Assembly (NCBI RefSeq): GCF_947623445.1
Contig: NC_135241.1
Span: 994,501 to 1,058,500, forward strand
Direction: 5' to 3'
Origin: Clavelina lepadiformis
Taxonomy: Eukaryota > Chordata > Ascidiacea > Aplousobranchia > Clavelinidae
DNA length: 64,000 bases
Part shown: positions 1-10,648 of the stretch, one piece after another
Position numbering within the stretch: the stretch's first letter is position 1
Layout: each line of letters opens with the position of its first letter
Made by a program: the position numbers and the translations under genes
Notes under the pieces: generated by a model
What the model was told of the DNA's origin: nothing
Database searches by the model: none
The model's input: only the letters and a program-made list of their open reading frames with translations

Positions 1-31
1 AAGGCCCAGAAGCTCTACAGAAGGTATCAAA

Positions 32-3000
32 ATGGAACAAAATATTTCCCTCAATGAAAGCCTTAACTTGACCGAGTGCGAAAAACTACAACCCGACAAC
101 CCTTGGTGCGGAAAGTTTGGAGGACAGCAGATATTCGAGGTGGTTTACTTGACCATAGTCACTGTGGTTGGAACATTCGGAAATATTCTGGTCATCTGTT
201 CGATCGTGTTCGAGAATCGGGTCCATAAAAATGGAAATGCGTTTATTATCAATCTTGCTGCAGCCGACCTTATAGTGAGTGAAAACATAGTGTTTGTTTG
301 TGTGATTTTTTTGTCGTTTAAACCGAGAAAACGTTTGAATTAGGTGAACTTTGGTTTCCAAGATTCACAGTATTCGAATGCTGGTAGATATAAATTAACT
401 GTAAGTGCTTTTTTAATCACTCGCTTATAGATACCAATTAAGCTACAATCATTGTTTGAAAGAAACCGTTCACTTTTTTTTGGAAAGCGAAGAAATACTT
501 GCTTTTGGCCGAGCTAAAGTTGGGAAACGTTTAATGTTAGTTTTAAGTACAAGATCGGTTGTTTGTTGTGCTTATTTCGAATTCGACATGAACCGAACTG
601 CCTGACTTTATTCAAAACTGAGCAGTAAACTCCAGTTCCTTTGTCTTCCAACTAACAAAAATTTTAACTGATATCAGACCTTTACTCGGTAAATTTTGGT
701 TTAAAACAGACTTATGCCTAAGTAAAAGATTAAGCAAGAAAGCTGAAATACTTGAACTAAAGAAACAAAAATACAAGTTTCGAGGGTCTCAGTCCGAAAA
801 TTTTCATTAAAAATTGGTGTGGTCATGTATTAATGTAAGCTATGCATAGCTTTGTTTCAACTTGATAAATTAGAGTGTTGTGTTTTTCTTCCAGGTGACC
901 GGTATATACATGCCCACCGTGATAGCGAATGTTTTTGAAACTGGCAATGCCCTACCCATGATCGCCTGCAAAGTGCTGGGATACATCGTCACCTCAACAT
1001 GCGTTTGTTCTGTCTGTAACCTGACATTCATAGCAGTAAACAGGTATGTGGTTTGGACGCCATGAAATACAATAGCATCGAAATCTTACAACACCTGTGC
1101 ATGGAAAGTGTACAGCGTTCAGATTATGGTTGGTCAATAAAACACGACATGGCCTTTAGTTCCAACCTTAAAAAAACTTAAATCGTTCCATTGCCGTTTT
1201 GTTCATGTAAAATTGTAAAATAATAACAAATGTTTTATTTATCCATCACTGTCGCGTTATTATGGTGTTGGTCATGATCAAGAAAAAATTTCATAAAAAT
1301 TTACATGACAGAAAATTCAGACGATAAGTAATCTTCTTGCCACGTAAATGTTAATGGTGCCAGCGACTTCATTTAGGAAATTCGTTGTCACGTTGATTTT
1401 CACGTTGATTTTCTACCATAAATCTCCCTGCTTTTCTGCCATCATCGAAGAATTACTTGTTTTTCTTTTATAACGTAAATATTGTCAAACAATATCTACA
1501 TTGTGACGAAACACCAGTCGTGAAGGAAGACACAACACGATCAGTTGCAAAAAAAGACACTTCCTGTCACGTGGTTTGTTTAGATACTGGTCAATCGTGA
1601 AGAGAGAAACTTACGCGAAAGTCTTCTCCAAGAAGATGGTCGCTTTGATGATTTTATTCATCTGGTTCTGGTCGAATCTCGTCGTGACTCCGACGTTGTA
1701 CGGTTGGAGCGACCTCGTGTGAGTGGAATCCAGATTCATCTGATCATGATACTTATAGATTTTTGCGTTTTTTTACCAACCAACAGAATTTCTGAGTCGT
1801 TTTATGACGTCACAGGTACGACGCGAAGATGATGGAATGCGCTTGGGACGACACTGCCTCCCTGGCTTACAACATTATCCTCATAGGCTGCTCCATTTTG
1901 GTTCCCATCTGCGTCATCGTCGTTTGCTACTGGAAGCTTTTCCGGTAATCCTTACTATTACGTCATAATATCGAAGATCTTGCTTGTTGTCGACGGTTCT
2001 TAGCACGCTGCACGTATCTGCTTTGTGCACGCGATTAAATGTGATTAATAGAAAGCGTCTCGACTCTTGCGATTAAAGAATTTAAATAACTTTCTTCATC
2101 AGAAATGTGAAGCAAAGAGGGCAGTGGCTGAGGAAGCTGACGGTGTCGAGCGTCCAATTCGACAACCGCGACAAGAAGAAGAGGTCTCTTCAACGCGAAG
2201 TGAATCTTCTTAAAACGCTCGCTACTACGGTTGCGTTATTCGTTTTATGCTGGGGGCCTTATGGGGTTTGCGTTTTAGGGTTTGCCAGGACGGTCCCCTA
2301 TCAAGCAAAAAAGGTGAGGCATGGTCTCATAATCTTCATCGCCGGACTGAGGAAAGTCTTTGCACGACTTAGACCCGTCGATGATTCCTCATCGCTCGAG
2401 CCCAGTTATACCGAGCTTTGTGACTATTGAAAGTGAACTTGGAATGTTCGATATTTCTAAGAATGTGAATCGCGTTTATCTTGCTGCTGCATCTCTTATT
2501 AAGATTTTCGGTTGGATGGGGCTCAGCAACTCAGCGGTCAACTTCGTGGTCTACGGAGCGATGAACAAAGTATACCGCAGCGGGTACAAGCGGTTCCTCA
2601 TCTATTTATTCTGCTGCTTGTCGTGCCGGAAGCACAGGTGTTTATGACGTAACTTACTATCTATTATTACACCATGCTTCCCTCATAGTTTAAAATAAGT
2701 CAAAATAAAAAGGCTTCCCATTCGAGGGTTGACTCAAGTGACGTAACCCACCACCCTGGGAAATGATGAATAATTGATCTGTGACGTCATCATGCAAGCT
2801 CGTGTTCTATTGGTTGTGATCTCATTTCATGGTGTGATAAAATCTTGGAATAAATTTTGACCAGCTAATCATCTTTTCAAACCTTGTAGTCTTGTATGAC
2901 TAAGCTTATATTAACAATTGTCTACTACACCATAAACAACTGTATTTCATAGTTGGGCTGCTTCTTCCATTTTTTTTCGAACGAACTCTGACTGACAAGT

Positions 3001-3488
3001 AATTTTACTGCTTTTAACCCTTTAACAATGCATTTTGTTATTCACAGACCGCGATCTGACAGTGTTTCCATTCCTGGTTTTCAAAAGACTACAAAAAGAA
3101 AGAGCGCCCAACATGAGGTATCAAACTCGTTTAAAAATATTCCTACTTAACAATAGACATCGTATGAAATTTACAACCACATGTTTTTAAATCTAACTTA
3201 TAAGTTTTTACAACCAAGCGGTTGCAGTGAGAACCACAACCAAATGTGGTTCAACCCTACAAGGTTACAAGTTTTTGTAAAAACCACACAGTATGATGTA
3301 TATTTATTTTACAGTCGAATAGTTTTGCCAGTACCGGGACTCTGCCTTCTGTTCGGATCCCGATCGATTTTAAAAGAAGAAAGAAGAGAAATAAGCAGAG
3401 GGGGCCGAGAAAGGACAGTTCGACACCGAACAGCACACCCTACAGCATACGGGCATCTTTTGTCATCAAGGAGAATGTCAACCTTTAA
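32..3488 (+). CDS. GPCR-1: class A receptor, melatonin-receptor-like (8 exons, 414 aa)
   Basis: Exons: 32-274, 895-1043, 1584-1718, 1816-1944, 2103-2313, 2504-2637, 3048-3117, 3315-3488; all junctions are GT/AG and the frame stays open to TAA at 3486. This is a seven-helix plasma-membrane receptor. The N-terminus has N-glycosylation sites. TM1 has GN, TM2 has NLAAADL, the TM3 cysteine (ACKVLGY) pairs with the ECL2 cysteine (MECAWDD), TM3 ends NRY at residues 130-132, TM6 has CWGPYG, and TM7 has NFVVY where most receptors have NPxxY. The tail is Ser/Thr- and Lys/Arg-rich. The family (melatonin receptor/GPR84/Tre1-Moody group) is inferred from the NRY motif, the altered NPxxY and the GN.F...LA.AD spacing; the ligand is unknown. 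The window starts 31 bases before the ATG, so the promoter is outside it. Reading through intron 6 would give an alternative end at a stop at 2645-2647. Confidence 0.85.
2326..2430 (-). repeat. Dispersed repeat, inverted copy of 4255-4360
   Basis: The + strand here matches the reverse complement of about 4255-4360 at roughly 85% by eye. The shared core includes GGACTGAGGAA, GTCTTTGCACGACT and CTCATCGCTC. It lies in intron 5 of GPCR-1, just after the donor site, and creates spurious open frames. It is probably a truncated copy of the repeat lying next to the SINE. Confidence 0.65.
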
Positions 3489-3665
3489 ATTGTTTCGGAA
3501 ACTTCTTGTTGGAAACATTGCGTTTATACTGAAGCATGTTGCTATTACCTCAGTGTTGTTTAAAATTACTTCAAACTTGTTATTAAGCTCGTGTATTAAT
3601 CGCATGTCTTGTAAGTTATAAGATGCTGGATGGTTGTACATTGTAAACGTTATCTGAATGATATA

Positions 3666-3671
3666 AATAAA
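3666..3671 (+). terminator. poly(A) signal of GPCR-1
   Basis: AATAAA lies about 180 bases after the GPCR-1 stop codon and is the first canonical hexamer on the + strand there. Earlier AATAAA copies at 2704 and 2849 lie in intron 6 and could serve a shorter transcript. Confidence 0.5.
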
Positions 3672-4037
3672 TCGTTGTGTGAGCTCTACCGACATCATAC
3701 ATGCATTGTTAAACTTATCTGCACACTGGAAAAACTCTACAGCTGAGTCTGAAAAAAGCATAAAAGATTTCGAGAAAAAGTTTCTTTATTTGGTAGAGGA
3801 CTCGCGTCAAATCATTGCCAACCTAACTTTCTCCATTTGCCAGAAAATAATCTGGTTTATTGAAGGACCTGGGTTGGACAGAAGCCAACTTATAAAACGA
3901 GACTGCCTATTAAAGTTATTGACATAAGCACGCGTGGCGCCCAGTTGAGTTTAATTATATCTCTGCAAGATTATTAAATGATCTTCTGGAAAATTTTGTT
4001 CCGTCCTGTCTTAGTTTTTTAAAGACTTTTTCGACTC

Positions 4038-4210
4038 GGTAACCAAGTGGTTCGAGCGCTGGCCTCGCAAAAAATGCGGCTCATCGTTCGTGTTCGGTGC
4101 CCAGGCGCGCTGTACTGTTGTACTGCCCTTGAGCAAGGCATTACCGACACTTGCTCCTGTTCAGTGGATCTGGTGGACACTGGACAGTTCGAAATTCTGG
4201 AAATACTATA
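4038..4210 (+). repeat. tRNA-derived SINE
   Basis: The head reads like a tRNA 5' half: GGTAACCAAGTGGTTCGAG, followed by GCGCTGGCCTCGC (box A region). A box B-like GTTCGTGTTCGG follows about 50 bases later, and then the segment CCCTTGAGCAAGGCA, a box common to many animal SINEs. It ends in an A-rich stretch near 4210. The internal Pol III promoter elements are degenerate, so it is probably an old copy. The segment beyond it (about 4255-4360) is also repeated in inverted orientation in GPCR-1 intron 5. Confidence 0.6.
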
Positions 4211-5482
4211 TAAAAGAAAAACAAAGAAAAATGTGTGACAATAATTGGAACTTGCAAAACGACAAGCTCGGCAACTGGAGCTTGAGCGATGAGAAATCAT
4301 CACCGGGTTTGAGTCGTGCAAAGACGTTCCTCAGTCCGACGATAAAGATTGCCACACCATTTTTGATTACCGGTATTGACCATTTCAAGGAATGTATCCT
4401 GAGCAAAAGAAATATTGACGCCAGTGGTCCTATAACAAGTTGAACGAACAAGACCCTGTTTAAATATGCTGGTGTAAGTCCACGACAATGAACTTGGTCA
4501 ATGTGAGATTTGATCATGTCTTGTTGGAATCGTTTACATATTTTACCAAGTTGATTCCTTTACCAAGCTGTTTTCTGCCATCTCTTAGTACAACTGATGA
4601 AGTAAGTGTTAACTCTAGTCTTAGAGTGCTAGCCTATATGTTATATTCTATATGTCCTATATCTCGCTCGTGATTTTCTCACGATTGCCCGTTGTCGAGT
4701 GCACGATTTTTTACGGTAACTACTGCATTGCAACGAATCATTTCAACGGGCAGTGTGTAATGGTTAATGTTGGTCCTTTCAAGGAATTTCTCGGAAAAGA
4801 TTCTAAAAACCCGACAATTTTAAGGTAAAATGTGGAGAGAATTCTAAAAACAGGGAGCCGCAAATAACAAACTTTCCGGGCAACAAACCAACGTATTTAT
4901 ATAGTTGTGTTTATCTTGCAGAAATACAATGGGTACGTCGTGTTTAAGATTTTTCTATGTAAACACATCCAATGGACTTGAGAGTGATGGAACCCTTGCG
5001 TAACCCACCAGATATTTTATTACATTAACATTACGTTGAAAATATGTCATCTATTGCAAGAGGGATGTAAAATATGACGTCTGCTATGATGTCATAACGG
5101 GGTTATTTATAGCAAAATCGAGTCAGACATTGTTTGGGCAGCGGACTGTTTTTGGCATTTCATTCTAAGCACAATAAGTAGAACGTTTGCATTATTTTAA
5201 CTATAGAGTGAATAATGTGAATATTTAGCTCATCATATTTGCCAGACAGCTGTGTTCTTAGAAAAAGTGATACGTCATGGCGTTTGTAAGACGTATACAA
5301 GCGCCCTATACATACAAATTTTATGGAGTTGAAACGCAACTGTATGATTTCAGCGGCAGTTTTGTGATAATTTATTCAGATCGATGTGAAAATGGACTCG
5401 TAAAATTTTGGTTTATAAAGTTTATGACAAATTTTGAATCGAATATAATTGCTTGTAGGTCTTAGCAACGACGATGACCTAA

Positions 5483-5545
5483 ATAAGTAAGATGTCAGTA
5501 CAGATAAGTAAGATTTCAACCTAGATAAGTAAGATTTAAACTATA
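5483..5545. repeat. Short 21-bp tandem repeat
   Basis: The unit begins ATAAGTAAGAT and recurs at 5483, 5504 and 5525, a period of 21 bases, with a related ATAAGTAAAT at 5581. It lies about 400 bases upstream of the GPCR-2 start. No function is evident. Confidence 0.6.
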
Positions 5546-5897
5546 TACCAGACTATATCCTGTTTCTTATTTTACTCTAAATAAGTAAATTATCCACCTG
5601 AAAAAGTATTTTGCAAATCGTGAGTGTTGACGTTGAAATTCGTTTCAAACCAACCTTGAAAACGTTTGATCTGTTGATGAAACGCATGTGGTTCGCTGTA
5701 ATATCGACCAATCATCTAATATTCGATACATTGACCTGTTTAATGAGGTAGCCTTGTAATGCGCGTTGTACGACCAGGATGGGAGCATGAACACCTGTCC
5801 AGTCGAGATCAAAGCTTCAATTAGCGTAATAATAACAACATTTGCATTATTTTTCTCGGGCAATGTATGCTTAATAGAAAACGGCAGACAGGAGCGT

Positions 5898-5904
5898 TAT
5901 AAAA
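5898..5904 (+). promoter_or_regulatory. TATA box of GPCR-2
   Basis: TATAAAA lies 67 bases upstream of the GPCR-2 ATG at 5971. That predicts a transcription start near 5928 and a 5' UTR of about 40 bases without an intron. This is inferred from position alone. Confidence 0.45.
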
Positions 5905-5970
5905 TCTCTGTTCTTTTTAGGTGTTTTGTAAAATAACAGAGAAGTTTTTTGACGTCATTCATCCAGCAAA

Positions 5971-8900
5971 ATGTCCCAAAACATTACATTAAATTTTTCC
6001 TCGAATCTATCTTACTGTGAGTTGTATCAATCAAAAAATCCTTACTGCGGGATTTTCGGACCGGGCGAGATAATTGAGGTCATATTTCTATCGCTGTGTA
6101 GCGTTGTGGGATCTGTTGGAAATTGTATGGTCATCTTCTCGATCATTCTAGAGAAAGTAGTCCACCAACGAGGAAACATGTTTATCATCAACCTCGCAGT
6201 AGCAGATTTAATCGTGAGTATCACAACGTTTGCATATTTATTGGGTATTATCAGTATTGGGTCAAACAGGAATGACTGGTAAGATGGCGTGAGTACGATG
6301 TGGAGTTATGCGCGCACGCAATGATGGCATTTCCTCTCAGAAAGAAAGAAAATAAATTGAACTTTAATTGTGGAACTAATAATATTGACAACCATCTCAT
6401 AGATGATTATAACGGCATTATTGCGCATTATGACATCACATAATTGGAAAGGTTGTCTGCATTGAAAGACAACACACAATAAGCACAGACAGGACAAATT
6501 ATTTTAGACTCAGCAGAGTATAAATCAACAAAAAAACACACATTTTATACTTTTCATGCAAAACACACAAACAAACGTAAAACTAATCACGTGATTCGTG
6601 TTGCAGGTGACGGGTTTTTTTCTTCCCACGGTCATCGGCAACGTCATAAGGACAGAAAACATATTGCCGCCAGAAAGATCGCCTGCCTGTCAGTTTGCCG
6701 GATACATCGTCACAGTGACGTGTGCATGCTCGGTTTGCAATCTCGCTTTGATTGCGCTTAACAGGTTTGTGACGTCATTTAAAACCGTTATGTACTCAGA
6801 GAGTTAACTTTAAATTCAAGGCATTAGTTTAATGTATGAATATCCGATGTTTTGTTTAACTTAATTCATCCGCCCTCCATCAAAAAGACTTGAAGCGTCA
6901 ACCTGAAAAAAAATTACAGCATTCACTGAAATGCAAACCGAGCTTGGGTTTTAACTGCGTCATCACTTTCACGAAAGCTTTAAAAAATAAGACTTGCGTA
7001 TGGGCAACCATAGCAAAGAGCATAAAGACATAAACAACACGCTTGGCAGCAATCTTCCGTCGTGATATGGCGACTTTAACGTAAGAAGCAGATTCATTCC
7101 GGCTAAAACTCGACCAATAATTTTGAGACGTTGATTGAGTCACGCAACGTGTTGTGAGCTTGGTCGCGTTCGTTTTGTATTTAATATCATCGGAGTATTT
7201 ATCTCATTATGATGTCGTAATGCCATACGATGAGTTCGTCCGGTCGCATGGTTGATGTTTCATCGCGCGTTAAAACAGAAGACGACGGCTTTATAAGATT
7301 CGCAAAAAAAAAAACGATCGACAAGCGTTGGGTATATTTGTTCAGACTTTGAACATTGATCCATATTTCAACTTATGGCGCCTGCACAAAGCTAACAACA
7401 TGAAAAGATGAGTTTCTCACACAATCAAGCGTCAGAGCATTCAAACTCTCCGTCAGTCGCATGCACGCGGTTCAAAATATGATGAATTATTCAAACACAA
7501 CATCTCGCAGCAATAACCGGAGTTAATCATCACTAAATTATGAATGCGGGCAAGAATATTATAGTTCATGTCAACAGGAAAATATTGATTGATGAACAGA
7601 AACACAGAGAGTTCTTAAAATAACCACACTTCTGTTTACCATATTTGTTATCAATTTGTGGTCTCTAAGACGCGTTATTTTCCCTCAAGTTCCATATTCC
7701 TATGGTGCTACTTGCCTTGGTCATTAAAAATTTACGTTGTTTTTGAAAAACACAGAATATAAAACTTTTTAAAACTTTTTAAAACTCTTGCATTTAGATA
7801 CTGGGCAGTGGTCCGTAGCTTTTCATACAAGCGAGTATTCCGCGAAAGAAATGTTTACCTCATGGTCGTGTTTGCTTGGGCGTGGCCTAATCTCATCACC
7901 TCGCCGACTTTGTTCGGGTGGAGCAGTCTGCTGTGAGTGTTACAGAAATTACTTTATAGAAATTGCTTCTACAAAGACCAACTTTAACACGGTTCTACCT
8001 TGCCGTGAGAAAGTGGTGCATGACAAGGCTTCTTAAACTTTTTAGTTCTACGACCCCTTTTTAGAAAAGAAATTTCTGTGCGACCCCTTGATGAGTAGAC
8101 TATACACGTTAAAGATATCAAAACAATAAACGTCTAATTACAAACCTCTAGTGGTGTTTTAGTCTCTGGAAAAATCATACAAGTGCACACAATTCATCAA
8201 ATTACAGTAGCTGTAGCCTACAGTGATAAAACAACCGCACAATGGAAACAGCAAAGCGAATAAAAAACTAACAAAAAACAATTCAATTTATAAAAATTGA
8301 AGTTGTTCCAGGACCCCAAAATTACATTTTGCAACCCCAAACGGGGTTGTGACCCACGGTTTGAGAAGCCCTGGTGTATAAGATGTACTGACACTGGATT
8401 TAAACTGAAAATTGGTCAGAGAAAGCAGCTGAATTTCAGTAGTGATACTGGTTGTGTATTTAATTACCTCGCTTCGAATATTGAAATGATATGATACTAA
8501 AAATATTTTTATATACAGTATATAAATAAGCTTAAGAGAAATGTCAGCATGCTAGTATGGTTATGGTTATGTTATAGTCTGCATGTTACCTTTCAACACA
8601 AATCGATTGATATTTTGTGCTTAGTTACGACTACAAGATGGCGCAGTGCGGTTGGGACGATAAGATATCTATTGCTTACAACATTGGTTTGATGGGCTGC
8701 GCTATTTTCTTGCCTCTCGTCGTCATAGTCTTTTGCTACATCAAGTTATACAAGTAAGAGAGGAGAATTTTATTTCACTTTCGTGGCTTCACGCACAGAG
8801 AAGATATGTGGCACATTTGCCACGTCCTGTGGCGTCAACTTATCCTGGCTCTTCATTTGTTGTGCCATTTACAACCAACGGGATTTGGAAGCAATAGAGC

Positions 8901-9963
8901 AATATAAAAAACAGATTTACATTTTCCGTTTTGTTGTTGTCTCTGGCAAGACATCAAGCTCAGTTTAACGCGATTCGTGTTCATCTATTTTCAACAAGGC
9001 AGCCAATCATGCGCGTTGACGTCATGATCTATGGCACGCAATGCAAAATCATTCATGACGCAACGAAATATCTCATAATAATAAAGCAATAATAACCAAG
9101 AAAATGCGAAATTAAGTCATGTTTATACCAAAACAATATCTCAGGGTGAGTTGTATATTTTCCTTTTCACGAAAGTGACTTCAACGCCGGTGTCGCAGGT
9201 CAGTTAAAGAAAGGGGCAAATGGTTGAGGTCACTCGGCTCGCCCCGCGTCAACCTCTCCAACAGCACACAGCAACAGCGACAACTGAAAAAGGAGATCAA
9301 TCTGATCAAGACCTTGGCCGTGACCGTGGTCTTTTTCGTGTTTTGTTGGACTCCGTACGGTCTTGTTGTTTTGTTCTTTGCGAAAACAGTGCCACCACGT
9401 CTCAAGAAGGTGCGAAATATTAACGAATTTATAAGATGTTGATGCGTTGTTTTCTAAACCTAATTTAACAACTGGTTCGTTTTACAGACGGCAGCGCGAC
9501 TTGGTCTGTGCAACTCCGTCGTCAACTTCATCGTGTACGGAGTGATGAATCCGGTATTTAGACGAGGATACAAGAATCTCATCGTTTATATCTGCTGCTG
9601 CTGCAGAGACAAATGTGTAAGGTATGCGCCATCTTGCGGTCGAGGAGATTAGTTTAATCTGGAAAAGTGAAATTAATCATGCTCATTAATCATAATCATT
9701 TTGTTTAAAGAATCCTGAGGGAAAAAAGCCCAGAAGCTAGCCCTGCGCGAAAAAATAATATTCAGCTTCCAGTAGAGGTGAGTGTAATGCTCTTCCAGCT
9801 CACAAAGCAAACCAATTTTAAAAGCATTTATTTGCGTTATTTAAGTTTATTCGTTTTTAATACGATCTTATAAAACCCTGTTCAGTCAAACGAAAAGAGA
9901 AGCTTAAATCCTTCAGCACAAGAAACTCGCGAAAATTCAACCAATCATTTGTCCAAAGTGTGA
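5971..9963 (+). CDS. GPCR-2: class A receptor, melatonin-receptor-like (8 exons, 384 aa)
   Basis: Exons: 5971-6213, 6607-6764, 7798-7932, 8625-8753, 9199-9409, 9488-9621, 9711-9777, 9886-9963 (TGA). Exons 1, 3, 4, 5 and 6 have exactly the lengths of those in GPCR-1; exon 2 is three codons longer. Visible motifs are NLAVADL in TM2, ACQFAGY with ECL2 QCGWDD (disulfide pair), an NRY split across the exon 2/3 junction, CWTPYG in TM6 and NFIVY in TM7. Exon 6 begins TAARLGLCNS and lacks the FGW that starts this exon in GPCR-1, -3 and -4. The C-tail carries Ser and basic residues (REKSPEASPARK). Intron 3 contains a hAT-like MITE. It is a tandem duplicate of GPCR-1 in the same orientation. The ligand is unknown. 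Confidence 0.85.
8024..8373. mobile_element. hAT-like MITE in GPCR-2 intron 3
   Basis: A 350-bp element with inverted ends: the left end is CAAGGCTTCTTAAAC, and the reverse complement of the right end is CAGGGCTTCTCAAAC (13 of 15 identical). The flanks GTGCATGA and GTGTATAA are an 8-bp target-site duplication with two mismatches. It has no coding capacity, so it is non-autonomous. The 8-bp duplication and the 5'-CA(R)GG termini are typical of the hAT superfamily. Confidence 0.75.
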
Positions 9964-10648
9964 CGTGGTATTTTTTTCATTGTGATGTAACAAATTGCAT
10001 TATCACTTCGGATAAAAGTCAATATGACTGCAGTAAAATTTGAAATGCCTTAAGGAGATGTCCCCACCATTCTTGTGCCAGTTGCGCATTTCTTTTGGGT
10101 TGACGCATTTAACCGAAATACAATTATCTGTTGGCGGAATGTTTTTCAAGTATTGTTCCTTTTTGTCAGGAGCAAAGTTATGTAAAAGTTCAATCCACCT
10201 GTCGTTAGGTGACGCAAAAGAGTTTCATTTTAATATGTTCAACACCTGAAGCCACGTGGTGAAAAAACAGTGGGAAAATTTCGGAACAATAGAAACAATA
10301 ACACTGAAATAATCTGGTTACAAGAATAAAAATGAAAAACAATTTCATCTAATGTAATCTGCATTAGCAAATCACACAAATAATTTGGACATTTTTATGG
10401 AAAAATTTTCCACGTGAAATTAATTGTGACATCACAGACCAGCTAATACGTCACAGTTGTTTAGGTTCGTCATCTTTAATAACCATCTTATGGATTTTTC
10501 CTCACTCATAACCTTTTATGATCTCACAATGTTAATCACAATGGGTAACACTCAACGCGAAAATGGTGTAGACAGAATTTCCAGAACAATACAGAATATT
10601 TTTCGTCATAAGAAAAGCGCATTTCTTTGCTCTAAGAGCCCGAGCTCC
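9964..10648. other. Convergent spacer between GPCR-2 and GPCR-3
   Basis: The 3' ends of GPCR-2 (+) and GPCR-3 (-) face each other here. AATAAA at 10325-10330 (+) could end GPCR-2 transcripts. No coding signal is evident. Confidence 0.5.

Larger units (their letters stand above)
3489..5897. other. Spacer between GPCR-1 and GPCR-2
   Basis: Holds the GPCR-1 3' UTR, a tRNA-derived SINE with an adjoining repeat (4038-4360) and a small tandem repeat near 5483. Short open frames here (for example 3679-3927 and 5277-5465) have no splice partners or recognisable domains. I see no further gene. Confidence 0.6.

Noticed and set aside
2360..2647. 95-codon frame overlapping GPCR-1 exon 6
   Set aside because: Its first part is intronic repeat sequence; only 2504-2637 is coding, shown by exact exon length agreement with GPCR-2.
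3679..3927. 82-codon + strand frame after GPCR-1
   Set aside because: Falls just past the GPCR-1 poly(A) signal, with no promoter, domain or splice support.
4030..4110. Functional tRNA gene
   Set aside because: The tRNA-like head has no acceptor stem pairing and is followed by SINE body sequence, so it is a SINE, not a tRNA.
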